Positions 23,431 through 31,324 of a stretch of DNA of 64,000 bases are shown in pieces (positions within the stretch are counted from its first letter, which is position 1; every line of letters starts with the position of its first letter). Origin of the DNA: Streptomyces sp. NRRL S-31 (GTDB taxonomy: Bacteria > Actinomycetota > Actinomycetes > Streptomycetales > Streptomycetaceae); the NCBI RefSeq assembly GCF_000718775.1, contig NZ_JOCB01000009.1, forward strand, positions 143,363 to 207,362, written 5' to 3'. Under the pieces are notes generated by a model. The model was not told the origin of the DNA, ran no database searches, and saw nothing but the letters and a program-made list of their open reading frames with translations. The position numbers were made by a program, and so were the translations under genes.

Positions 23431-24139
23431 TCAGCGGGACGACTCCGGGACGAGCGCGCGGAGCGCGGCGGTGGCGCCGGACAGGACCGGGGCGCCGTGA
23501 CCGAAGCAGGCCACCTCCGCTCCCAGGTCCGCCAACCGTCCCACGGAGGCGAGGAGTCGGTCCCGGTCCAGGTTGAACACCCGTCACCGGCGTGCCGTCG
23601 GCGGGTGCCGCGGCCACCGTGTCGCCGGTGAACAGCACGCCCCGCGCGGGCAGGTACAGCGCGATGCTGCCGTCGGTGTGCCCGGGGACGTGGACCACGT
23701 GCGCGCCGCCGCCGAAGCCGAGGACGTCGCCGTCCGTGACCTCGGTGACCGAGGACGGCGGCACCGGAGTGCCCGGGGGCAGGTGGCGGGCCGCCGCCGC
23801 GTGCAGGGGCCGCTCCCAGTCCTCGAACTTCGGTGGCGGGCCCGGGAGTTCCCCCCGTACGAACGGGGCGTCCAGGTGGTGCGCCAGCACCTCGGCCCCG
23901 CTCAGCGCGGCGAACTCGCCCGCCCCGCCCGCGTGGTCCTCGTGGAAGTGGGTCAGGACGACGCGTCGTACCTCCCGTGGCGCGTGTCCCAGCGCGGTGA
24001 CCGCGTCGGCGATCGGCCGGCCGGAGCCGATCGTGCCCGCGTCGATCAGGGTCAGCTCCTCGCCGTCGCGCCAGAGGTACGCCTGGCCGACCGGGAAGCG
24101 CAGCAGGTGCAGTCGGGGCAGCAGTTCGATGACGTCCAT
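23431..24139 (-). pseudogene. Metallo-beta-lactamase-fold hydrolase, frameshifted
   Basis: The first 180 or so codons from ATG 24139 encode a standard MBL domain: zinc motif THFHEDHAGG, then HVPGHTDGS, then FTGDTVAAAPADGTPVTG. The rest of the domain continues in another frame, VFNLDRDRLLASVGRLADL and VACFGHGAPV, ending at a stop at 23431. The shift lies near 23577-23585, where GGG stands where GG would restore VTVFNLDRD. The last zinc ligand (His in CFGHGAPV) is thus lost from the translated product. The unshifted frame runs on into the end of the Nudix gene. This is either a real recent inactivation or a homopolymer sequencing error. The intact protein would be about 235 residues, a glyoxalase II/lactonase-like hydrolase. 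Confidence 0.8.
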
Positions 24140-24201
24140 GCGCCGACCGTAGGGCGGGCCCCCGCCCGCGGGCGAGGGCCCTCGGCCGTGGGCAGAAGGG
24201 A

Positions 24202-25554
24202 TCAGCCCGCGTAGTTGCGCAGGAACAGCGCCTCGGCGACCGACAGCCGCTCCAGTTCCCCGGGGGAGACGCTCTCGTTGACCGCGTGGATCTGCGCCTC
24301 CGGCTCGCTCAGCCCGATGAGCAGGATCTCCGCCCGCGGGTAAAGACCGGCGAGCGTGTTGCACAGCGGGATGGAGCCGCCCTGGCCCGCGTACTGCATG
24401 GTCTCGCCCGGGTAGGCCACCGCCATCGCGTCGGCCATCGCCTGGTAGGCGGGGCTGGTGGTGTCGGCGCGGAACGCCTGGCCCTGGCCGATCTGTTCGG
24501 TGCTGACCCGGGCACCCCACGGGGTGTGCGCCTCGACGTGCGCCCGGAGCAGCTTGGCGGCCTCCGCCGCGTCCGTGCCCGGCGGCACCCGCAGGCTGAT
24601 CAGGGCGCGGGCGCTGGACTGCACCGACGGGGTGGCGCCGACGACCGGCGGGCAGTCGATGCCGAGGACGGTGACCGCCGGGCGGGCCCAGATGCGGTCG
24701 GCGACCGAGCCGTCACCGATCAGCCCGACGCCGTCCAGCACCTTGGCGTCCGCGCGGAACTGCTCCTCGGTGTACTCCAGGCCGTCCCACTTCGCCGTGG
24801 CCTCCAGCCCGTCGACCGTGGTCGAGCCGTCCTCGCCGCGCAGCGAGTCCAGGACCCGGATCAGCGCGGCCAGGGCGTCCGGGGCGGCACCGCCGAACTG
24901 GCCCGAGTGCAGGTTGCCGGCCAGGGTGTCGACCTGCACCCGCACCAGGGTCATACCGCGCAGCGTGGTGGTGACCGTCGGCAGGCCGACCCGGAAGTTG
25001 CCCGCGTCGCCGATGACGATGGTGTCGGCCGCCAGCAGTTCGGGGTGCTGCTCGGCGTACCGCTCCAGGCCGCCCGTGCCCTGCTCCTCGGAGCCCTCGA
25101 CGATCACCTTGACGTGCACCGGGACCCCGCCGTTCGCCTTGAGGGCGCGCAGGGCGAGCAGGTGCATGATGAAGCCGCCCTTGCAGTCGGCGGTCCCGCG
25201 GCCGTACCAGCGGCCGTCGCGCTCGGTCAGCTCGAACGGCGGGGTGGTCCAGCCGGCCTCGTCCAGCGGGGGCTGCACGTCGTAGTGGGCGTAGAGAAGA
25301 ACCGTTTTCGCACCGTCCGGGCCCGGCAGGTGGCCGTACACGGACTGCGTGCCGTCCGGGGTGTCCAGCAGGGCGACGTCCGTGAAGCCCTCGGCCCGCA
25401 GCGCGTCGGCGACCCAGTTCGCGGCGGCCTCGCTCTCGCTCTTCGGGAACTGCGTGAAGTCCGCCACCGACTTGAAGGCGACCAGTTCGGTCAGCTCCGC
25501 CTTGGCCCGCGGCAGCAGCGAGGCGACGGTCTCGGCGACCGGATTCGACGGCAT
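24202..25554 (-). CDS. M20-family dipeptidase/peptidase
   Basis: 450 residues. Di-zinc ligands of the M20 family are visible: His in VLLYAHYDVQPP, the bridging Asp in GRGTADCKGGFIMH, Glu-Glu in VIVEGSEEQGTGG, Asp in IVIGDAGN and the final His in EAQIHAVNESV. A dimerisation (lid) domain sits in the middle (about residues 195-350). It hydrolyses dipeptides or acylated amino acids in the cytoplasm. I chose the ATG at 25554, spaced seven bases from GAGGAGC; a GTG at 25560 touches that ribosome site. It diverges from the geranylgeranyl-reductase-like gene. Confidence 0.93.
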   Translation of the reverse strand: MPSNPVAETVASLLPRAKAELTELVAFKSVADFTQFPKSESEAAANWVADALRAEGFTDVALLDTPDGTQSVYGHLPGPDGAKTVLLYAHYDVQPPLDEAGWTTPPFELTERDGRWYGRGTADCKGGFIMHLLALRALKANGGVPVHVKVIVEGSEEQGTGGLERYAEQHPELLAADTIVIGDAGNFRVGLPTVTTTLRGMTLVRVQVDTLAGNLHSGQFGGAAPDALAALIRVLDSLRGEDGSTTVDGLEATAKWDGLEYTEEQFRADAKVLDGVGLIGDGSVADRIWARPAVTVLGIDCPPVVGATPSVQSSARALISLRVPPGTDAAEAAKLLRAHVEAHTPWGARVSTEQIGQGQAFRADTTSPAYQAMADAMAVAYPGETMQYAGQGGSIPLCNTLAGLYPRAEILLIGLSEPEAQIHAVNESVSPGELERLSVAEALFLRNYAG

Positions 25555-25685
25555 GGGCACGCTCCTCGTAGGTGCGACGTTGTACGGGGTGAGTACAGCG
25601 ATCCTCCCACAGCGGTCTCGGCGGACGACCGCCGTAGGATGCGACAGGACACTTGGCAGCGGCTTGATCGGAGCGGTAGACCATC

Positions 25686-26930
25686 GTGAGCGGCGAGAAT
25701 TCTTCGGCGGACGACGTGCAGCGGGTGTGGGACGTCGTCGTGGTGGGCGCGGGCCCCGCGGGCGCCTCGGCCGCCTACGCGGCAGCGGTCGCGGGACGGC
25801 GCGTCCTGCTGCTGGAGAAAGCCGAGTTGCCCCGCTACAAGACGTGCGGCGGCGGCATCATCGGACCCTCGCGCGACGCGCTGCCACCCGGCTTCGAACT
25901 GCCCTTCCGGGACCGGGTGCACGCGGTCACCTTCTCCAACAACGGCCGCTTCACCCGCACCCGCCGCTCCAAGCAGATGCTGTTCGGGCTGATCAACCGC
26001 CCCGAGTTCGACCAGCAGCTGGTCGAGCACGCCCAGAAGGCGGGCGCCGAGCTGCGGACGGGCGCCACGGTGCAGCGGGTCGAGCAGCACGGCTCGGCGG
26101 TGCCGGACCGGCGCACGGTCGCCGTCGTCCTCCAGGGCGGGGAGACGGTGCTGGCCCGCGCGGTGGTCGGCGCCGACGGCAGCGCCAGCCGGATAGGGGC
26201 CCACGTCGGGGTGAAGCTGGACCAGGTCGACCTCGGCCTGGAGGCGGAGATCCCGGTGCCCGAGACGGTCGCCGAGGACTGGCAGGGGCGGGTCCTGATC
26301 GACTGGGGTCCCATGCCGGGCAGTTACGGCTGGGTGTTCCCGAAGGGCGACACGCTGACGGTCGGCGTGATCTCCCGGCGCGGCGAAGGCGCCGCCACCA
26401 AGCGGTACCTGGAGGACTTCATCGCCCGCCTGGGCCTCGCCGGCTTCGAGCCCGCCATCTCCTCCGGGCACCTGACCCGCTGCCGGGCCGACGACTCGCC
26501 GCTCTCCCGCGGCCGGGTGCTGGTCTGCGGGGACGCGGCCGGACTGCTGGAGCCCTGGACCCGGGAGGGCATCTCCTTCGCGCTGCGCTCGGGCCGGCTG
26601 GCGGGGGAGTGGGCGGTCCGCATCGCGGAGGCGCACGACGCCGTGGACACCCGGCGCCAGGCCCTGAACTACGCGTTCGCGGTCAAGGCGGGGCTCGGCG
26701 TCGAGATGAGCGTCGGCAAGCGGATGCTGGCGGCGTTCGAGAGGCGTCCCGGCCTCTTCCACGCGGCCCTCACCGGCTTCCGTCCGGCCTGGCGGGCGTT
26801 CCGGGACATCACGCAGGGGTCGACCTCGCTCGGCGAACTCGTCCGCTCCCACCCGCTCGCCCAGCGCGCGCTGGGGGCGATGGACCGGGGGCCGGCCGCG
26901 CCGGTGGAGGAGGAACCCGTCAGTTCGTGA
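25686..26930 (+). CDS. Geranylgeranyl reductase-family FAD-dependent oxidoreductase
   Basis: 414 residues from GTG at 25686. It has an N-terminal FAD-binding GxGxxG (VVVVGAGPAGASAAYAAA), then LEKAELPRYKTCGGG, where the P-R-x-K-x-C-G-G motif is diagnostic for the geranylgeranyl reductase family. GADGSASRIG and VCGDAAGLLEPWTREGISFA (second FAD motif) follow, in the GGR arrangement. Family members saturate isoprenoid double bonds, for example in menaquinone side chains or membrane lipids; the substrate here is unknown. The 3' end overlaps the convergent deazaflavin-type gene by 11 bp. No strong ribosome site is visible. Confidence 0.88.
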   Translation: MSGENSSADDVQRVWDVVVVGAGPAGASAAYAAAVAGRRVLLLEKAELPRYKTCGGGIIGPSRDALPPGFELPFRDRVHAVTFSNNGRFTRTRRSKQMLFGLINRPEFDQQLVEHAQKAGAELRTGATVQRVEQHGSAVPDRRTVAVVLQGGETVLARAVVGADGSASRIGAHVGVKLDQVDLGLEAEIPVPETVAEDWQGRVLIDWGPMPGSYGWVFPKGDTLTVGVISRRGEGAATKRYLEDFIARLGLAGFEPAISSGHLTRCRADDSPLSRGRVLVCGDAAGLLEPWTREGISFALRSGRLAGEWAVRIAEAHDAVDTRRQALNYAFAVKAGLGVEMSVGKRMLAAFERRPGLFHAALTGFRPAWRAFRDITQGSTSLGELVRSHPLAQRALGAMDRGPAAPVEEEPVSS

Positions 26931-27375
26931 CGGTGATGCGGAAGACCGGGTGGTCCGGGGCGCAGGCGGTGATCTCCGCGTCGGAGGACCGGGCGGTGAC
27001 CCCGTCGAAGTACTGGTCGACCTGCCAGCCCCACCTCTCCAGGTAGGTCCGCAGGACCGGGAGCTTCTCGGCGTCGGGAAGCTCCACCGCGGTGAAGGTG
27101 CGCACCGAGCGCCCGACCCGCAGCTCGCCGCCCCCGGCGGCGCGCATGTTGCGCACCCACTGCGAGTGGCCCCGCGCGGAGACCAGGTACCGCCCGCCGT
27201 CGTGGGAGTGCGGGTTGACCGGGATGCGCTGCATCCGCCCGCTCTTGCGGCCGGGTACGGACAGCTCGGCGGAGCCCGCCAGGCTGAGGCCGTGCCGGGC
27301 GAGCCAGCCGATCACGCCGTTCAGGCGGACGTTGAGCGGGCTGCCCTTGAGGTAGTACGGCGAAGACGACGACAT
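26920..27375 (-). CDS. F420 (deazaflavin)-dependent nitroreductase-family protein
   Basis: 151 residues with the DDN/AclJ split-barrel pattern: PLNVRLNGVIGWLARHGL, TVPGRKSG-like SVPGRKSGRMQRIPVN (cofactor phosphate contact), GGRYLVSARGHSQWVRNMRA and a C-terminal PVFRIT strand. Such proteins bind coenzyme F420 and reduce quinones or nitro compounds, or only bind the cofactor. The gene diverges from a TetR regulator, and two copies of the palindrome AGAGCRGTGCTCT lie between them, one only 22 bp before this ATG. Repression by that TetR protein is therefore very likely. GTGGGGGTC precedes the ATG. Confidence 0.88.
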   Translation of the reverse strand: MSSSSPYYLKGSPLNVRLNGVIGWLARHGLSLAGSAELSVPGRKSGRMQRIPVNPHSHDGGRYLVSARGHSQWVRNMRAAGGGELRVGRSVRTFTAVELPDAEKLPVLRTYLERWGWQVDQYFDGVTARSSDAEITACAPDHPVFRITVTN

Positions 27376-27396
27376 GGTGACCCCCACGGAATTCGG

Positions 27397-27411
27397 GAGA
27401 GCGGTGCTCTC
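27397..27411. promoter_or_regulatory. TetR-type operator 1
   Basis: GAGAGC-GGT-GCTCTC, a perfect 6-bp inverted repeat, 22 bp upstream of the deazaflavin-dependent enzyme start. It shares the core AGAGCRGTGCTCT with operator 2; the centres are 53 bp apart, about five helical turns. Confidence 0.75.
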
Positions 27412-27450
27412 GATCGACTTCAGTGTGGGGCAGACGGGTGTGCCATTGCA

Positions 27451-27463
27451 AGAGCAGTGCTCT
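27451..27463. promoter_or_regulatory. TetR-type operator 2
   Basis: AGAGCA-G-TGCTCT, perfect inverted repeat in the divergent gap. Further CGCTCT half-sites follow near 27477, 27512 and 27552 towards the tetR gene. Confidence 0.75.
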
Positions 27464-27579
27464 CTTTTCTGTCCGCCGCTCTCTTCCCGGCCCGCTGTTC
27501 TCCTATGTAAGCGGCGCTCTGGTCCGTGATCGCTGCTCCGGTCCGTGACCGCCGCTCTCCCGCGTGGCACACTGCTGGC

Positions 27580-28266
27580 ATGAGCACCGCACAGGGCGCC
27601 CGCGCACGGGCCAGACGGGAAGTGACCGCGGCCATCAAGGAGGCGGCGCGCAGACAGCTGGCGGCGGAGGGCGCGGCCAAGCTCTCCCTGCGTGCGGTCG
27701 CCCGCGAGCTGGGCATGGTCTCCTCGGCCCTGTACCGCTACTTCCCCAGCCGGGACGACCTGCTGACCGCTCTGATCATCGACGCCTACGACTCCGTGGG
27801 CGAGGCGGCGGAGCGGGCCCGGGACGCCGCGGCCGACGCCCCGCCACCGGCCCGGTGGACCGCCGTGTGCGAGGCGGTGCGCGACTGGGCGCTCGCCCAT
27901 CCGCACGAGTACGCGCTGATCTACGGCTCGCCCGTACCCGGCTACTCCGCCCCCGACACCACCGTCCGGGCCGCCGCCCGTGTCGGCATGGCCCTCATCG
28001 GCATCGTCCGGGACGCCCACCAGGGACCGGGCCTGACCGCCCCGCCACTCGCCGCCGACCTGCGCCCCGAGGCCGCCCGCCTGGCCGGCGACCTCGCCCC
28101 CGACCTGCCGCCCGAGGCCGCGGTGGCGCTGGTGGCGGCCTGGGCCCAGCTGTTCGGGCTGGTCGGATTCGAGGTGTTCGGCCAGTTCAACCGTGTGGTG
28201 GAGAACCGGGAGGCGTTCTTCCGGCACGCGGCGGCCCGGCTCGCGGAGGGAGTGGGCCTGCGGTAG
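27580..28266 (+). CDS. TetR/AcrR-family transcriptional regulator
   Basis: 228 residues, ATG at 27580. The N-terminal TetR helix-turn-helix is REVTAAIKEAARRQLAAEG, then LSLRAVARELGMVSSALYRY with FPSRDDLLTALI (recognition helix and YRYFPSRDDLL signature). The C-terminal domain (WALAHPHEYALIYGSPVPGY) matches the TetR_C_33-type ligand domain, as far as can be judged by eye. It is divergent from the deazaflavin-dependent enzyme gene, with two identical-core palindromes between. It likely represses both genes and responds to a small hydrophobic ligand, possibly a substrate of that enzyme (inference). Confidence 0.88.
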   Translation: MSTAQGARARARREVTAAIKEAARRQLAAEGAAKLSLRAVARELGMVSSALYRYFPSRDDLLTALIIDAYDSVGEAAERARDAAADAPPPARWTAVCEAVRDWALAHPHEYALIYGSPVPGYSAPDTTVRAAARVGMALIGIVRDAHQGPGLTAPPLAADLRPEAARLAGDLAPDLPPEAAVALVAAWAQLFGLVGFEVFGQFNRVVENREAFFRHAAARLAEGVGLR

Positions 28267-28297
28267 CCGCCGGAAGGCATGGGACCGGGGCATCCGG

Positions 28298-29788
28298 CTA
28301 GTCGCGGACCGGTACCGGTTCCGCGTCCGCCTCCCTCGCGGTGGACCTGGCGACCACGACGGACCGCGCCGCACGGTTCCGGCGTACTCCGGTGAGCGAC
28401 AGCAGCAGCCCCACGACGGCGATGAGCGTGACCACGACCAGGCCGGGCCGGTAGCTGTCCAGCACTCCCTGCGGGGTGGCCCGCTCGGGAGCGTGCGCGG
28501 TGATCACGGCGGTGACGACCGCGAGGAAGATCGCGCCGCCCACCTGGACCGAGGTGTTGAGCAGGCCGGAGACCATGCCCTGCTCGTGCTCGTCCACGCC
28601 GGCCGTGGCCTGGACGTTGAGGGACGGGAAGGTCAGGGCGAAGCCCGCGCCGACCAGCAGCATGGTCGGCAGGATCACGGCCGTGTAGTCCGGGTTCAGG
28701 TCGATGCGCAGGAACAGGGCGTAGCCCGCGACCATCAGCAGGAAGCCGAGCACGATCAGCCGTGCCGTGCCGAACCGGTCGATGACGGCGCCCACCTTGG
28801 TCGCCGAGAGCGCCACCAGCGCGCCCGCCGGCAGGAACGCCAGCGCGGTGTGCATGGCCGACCAGCCCAGGACCTGCTGCATGTACAGCGTCACCAGGAA
28901 CTGGAAGCCCATGTAGCTGCCGACGAACGTCAGCGCGCCGAGCTGGGCCCGGACCTGGGAGCCGGAGCGCAGCACCCCGAGCCGGATCAGCGGGCTGGGG
29001 CTGCGCCGCTCGACGAGGACGAAGACGGCCAGCATGACGGCCACGGCGGCGAAGGACAGGACCGTGCGGGCCGAGGCCCAGCCCGCCTCCGGCGCCTGGA
29101 CGACGGTGAGCACCAGCAGCAGCATCGAGGCGGTGCCGAGGAAGGCGCCGGGTATGTCGTACCCGCCGCGACCGCGCTCGCGTTCGCCGCGCGGCAGCAG
29201 CCGCATCCCGACGAGCAGGGCGAGCAGGGCGACCGGCGCGGGCAGCAGCATGGTGAGGCGCCAGCTGGCCTCGGTGAGCAGTCCGGAGAAGACGAGGCCC
29301 ATGGAGTAGCCGGTGGCGCCGCAGGTGGTGTAGATCGACAGGGCCCGGTTGCGCAGCGGGCCCTCCGGGAACGTCGTGGTGATGATCGACAGGCCGGCCG
29401 GCGCCGTGAAGGCCGCGCTGAGACCCTTGACGAAACGGCTGGCGATCAGCAGCGGACCCGAGTCCACGAGCCCGCCGAGCAGCGAGGCCAGCGCGAAGAC
29501 GCCGAGCGCCACCAGGAACACCTGGCGGCGGCCGAGCAGGTCGGCGGTGCGGCCGCCGAGGAGGAGCAGGCCGCCGTAGCCCAGGATGTAGCCGCTGACG
29601 ACCCATTGCAGGGCCGACGTGGACAGGCCGAGGTCGGAACCGATGGACGGCAGCGCGACGCCGACCATCGACACGTCCAGCGCGTCCAGGAACATGGCGG
29701 CGCACAGCACCAGCAGGGTGCCCCACAGTCGGGGAGTCCAACGGACCGCCGGGGACGGGGCCGTGGGGATGGTGAGCGGAGAGGTCAT
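28298..29788 (-). CDS. MFS multidrug transporter (DHA2-like)
   Basis: 496 residues with about 14 membrane segments. Drug:H+ antiporter motifs are present: motif D1/A region LDALDVSMVGVALPSIGSDL at TM1, GGRTADLLGRRQVF (motif A between TM2 and TM3) and GYSMGLVFSGLL (motif C, antiporter). Expected to export a hydrophobic or antibiotic-like compound using proton motive force. The tail is hydrophilic and cytoplasmic. It diverges from a MarR regulator, and two small palindromes cover its promoter, so a MarR-pump efflux module is likely. Confidence 0.9.
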   Translation of the reverse strand: MTSPLTIPTAPSPAVRWTPRLWGTLLVLCAAMFLDALDVSMVGVALPSIGSDLGLSTSALQWVVSGYILGYGGLLLLGGRTADLLGRRQVFLVALGVFALASLLGGLVDSGPLLIASRFVKGLSAAFTAPAGLSIITTTFPEGPLRNRALSIYTTCGATGYSMGLVFSGLLTEASWRLTMLLPAPVALLALLVGMRLLPRGERERGRGGYDIPGAFLGTASMLLLVLTVVQAPEAGWASARTVLSFAAVAVMLAVFVLVERRSPSPLIRLGVLRSGSQVRAQLGALTFVGSYMGFQFLVTLYMQQVLGWSAMHTALAFLPAGALVALSATKVGAVIDRFGTARLIVLGFLLMVAGYALFLRIDLNPDYTAVILPTMLLVGAGFALTFPSLNVQATAGVDEHEQGMVSGLLNTSVQVGGAIFLAVVTAVITAHAPERATPQGVLDSYRPGLVVVTLIAVVGLLLSLTGVRRNRAARSVVVARSTAREADAEPVPVRD

Positions 29789-29795
29789 GCCGGAG

Positions 29796-29830
29796 ACGCT
29801 ACATGCACATGCATCGAATGCAAGCGCATT
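29796..29830. promoter_or_regulatory. MFS pump promoter with MarR-type palindromes
   Basis: On the minus strand TTGCAT (29823-29818), 16-bp spacer, TAGCGT (29801-29796). Two palindromes overlap it: ATGCACATGCAT (29803-29814) and AATGC-AAGC-GCATT (29817-29830). This is the only AT-rich stretch nearby, in the gap between divergent pump and marR genes. Confidence 0.6.
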
Positions 29831-29833
29831 TAA

Positions 29834-29869
29834 TTACGGTGCAACAAAAGCGTTTCTCTGTTACGGTGC
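29834..29869 (+). promoter_or_regulatory. Direct repeat and probable leaderless promoter of marR
   Basis: TTACGGTGC occurs at 29834-29842 and again at 29861-29869. TACGGT (29862-29867) ends six bases before the marR ATG, where a -10 of a leaderless message would be. The -35 is not clear. Confidence 0.5.
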
Positions 29870-29873
29870 GCCC

Positions 29874-30272
29874 ATGGCGGCGAACCGGCCCGAACAAGGA
29901 CTCGTGCGGCAGTGGCGGGAGATCCTGGCGCTGCACGCCCGCACCCAGTGCGAGCTGGACCGGGTGCTGCACGGGCACGGTCTGTGCGCGAGCGACTTCG
30001 AGGTGCTCGACCTGCTCGCCGAGGGCACGGCCGCGGACGACGGCTGCGCCTACCGGGTGCAGGAGATCTCCGACCGGGTCCACCTCAGCCAGAGCGCGCT
30101 GTCCCGGCTCATCGGCCGGCTGGAGAAGGACGGTCTCGTCGAACGGGGCATGTGCCAGGAGGACCGGCGCGGGGTGCGCGTGGCGCTCACCGCGAAGGGG
30201 CGCGCGCTGCACGGCGAGGTGCGGCCCGTGCAGCGCGCGGTGCTGGCCAGGATGCTGGCCGAGACCGGCTGA
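29874..30272 (+). CDS. MarR-family transcriptional regulator
   Basis: 132 residues. A complete MarR winged helix: VLDLLAEG, the recognition region ISDRVHLSQSALSRLIGRLE, and wing KDGLVERGMCQEDRRGVRVALT with the D-x-R signature. The single cysteines (for example in ERGMCQEDRR) could sense oxidants, though this is speculative. It diverges from an MFS pump and almost certainly controls it. Probably translated from a leaderless message (-10-like TACGGT six bases upstream). It ends seven bases from a convergent gene. Confidence 0.88.
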   Translation: MAANRPEQGLVRQWREILALHARTQCELDRVLHGHGLCASDFEVLDLLAEGTAADDGCAYRVQEISDRVHLSQSALSRLIGRLEKDGLVERGMCQEDRRGVRVALTAKGRALHGEVRPVQRAVLARMLAETG

Positions 30273-30279
30273 CCGGACC

Positions 30280-31032
30280 TCAGATCCCGGACCGCTCCTG
30301 CCACAGGGCCGCGAGCGACGGGTCGCCGGTCACCCGGGGCACGGCTGTCCGGTTCCACAGCGCCAGGTACAACTGATCGGCGGGCCCGGCCAGTTCGGTC
30401 TCCGCGTCACCCTCCTCCATCGGTACCGCCACCACCGGCTCCGCCGAGAGCCGTACGGTCCATACGGCGTCCGTTCCCGGCTCCGCGCCCCCGTCCACCG
30501 CACGCACCCGCAGCACCCGAGGCTCCTCGCTGCGCAGCCGGCTGCGCCGACGGGCGTGGAAGCCGCGCAGCAGCTCGTCGATGCCGTCCACCGCGAAGTC
30601 CCGGGCGATCGGGGAGGGCGTACCGCCGCGTGCCGCCTCGGCGTCGTAACGGTGCACGGCCGTCTCGTGCGCCTGCCGCCGTGTCCAGAACGCCAGCGGG
30701 GACGGGTTGGGCGCGGGGTGGAAGGTCCAGCACTCCAGATCGGCCGGGGCGGCGGACAGGGTGTCCATCAACAGACGGTGGCCGTCCCGGTACCAGGCCA
30801 CCAGTTCGTCGCCGTCCAGCTCCGGCGGGTCGCCGAAGGGCCGGGGCCCGCTCTCCCCGTCGGCGACGAGGGCGGCGGCCCAGCGGTGCACCCCGCCGAT
30901 GTGCCGCACCAGGTCGCGCACCCGCCAATCCGGGCACGCCGGCACCTCGGCGCCGGGTCCCGCGGCGGCGGCCGCCGCCGCCAGCAACCGGCCCTCCCGG
31001 TCGAGGGCTTCCAGATAGTCGGTGATCTCCAT
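30280..31032 (-). CDS. Maleylpyruvate isomerase-family mycothiol-dependent enzyme
   Basis: 250 residues with the DinB-like four-helix bundle of the mycothiol-dependent maleylpyruvate isomerase family. Residues DYLEALDREGRLLAAA begin helix 1, and CPDWRVRDLVRHIGGVHRWA has the W-x-[VL]-R-D-L-x-x-H metal-binding His. AHETAVHRYDAEAA carries the second E-x-x-x-H pair. A C-terminal alpha/beta domain follows (about residues 155-250). Members use mycothiol, the actinobacterial thiol, for isomerisation or S-transfer reactions; the substrate is unknown. I chose ATG 31032 because family members start with MEI; a further ATG at 31074 is in frame. Confidence 0.82.
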   Translation of the reverse strand: MEITDYLEALDREGRLLAAAAAAAGPGAEVPACPDWRVRDLVRHIGGVHRWAAALVADGESGPRPFGDPPELDGDELVAWYRDGHRLLMDTLSAAPADLECWTFHPAPNPSPLAFWTRRQAHETAVHRYDAEAARGGTPSPIARDFAVDGIDELLRGFHARRRSRLRSEEPRVLRVRAVDGGAEPGTDAVWTVRLSAEPVVAVPMEEGDAETELAGPADQLYLALWNRTAVPRVTGDPSLAALWQERSGI

Positions 31033-31324
31033 GACCGGAGTGTGCCTGTCATCCCAGACGGCGGGCCGAGACATGACCGACCACCCCCGTGCATGTGTTC
31101 CGTGTCGTTCCCGGCGCCGCGGCCGGTCGCGGGCCGGGCGTCATTCGCGTGGTCATGAGGCGACGATGCTCAACGGGGAACCCGCTCATCCGGGTCACGA
31201 CGGCAAAGCACTCGAAGGGGTGACGAGGGGTGACGGCCGCCGCTCAGCCCCGCGACAGGACGGGGGCCGTGACCCGTTGGGGCCCGTGCCAGGCGGTGAC
31301 CGCCGGGAGGCGGCCGGCGCCCGG

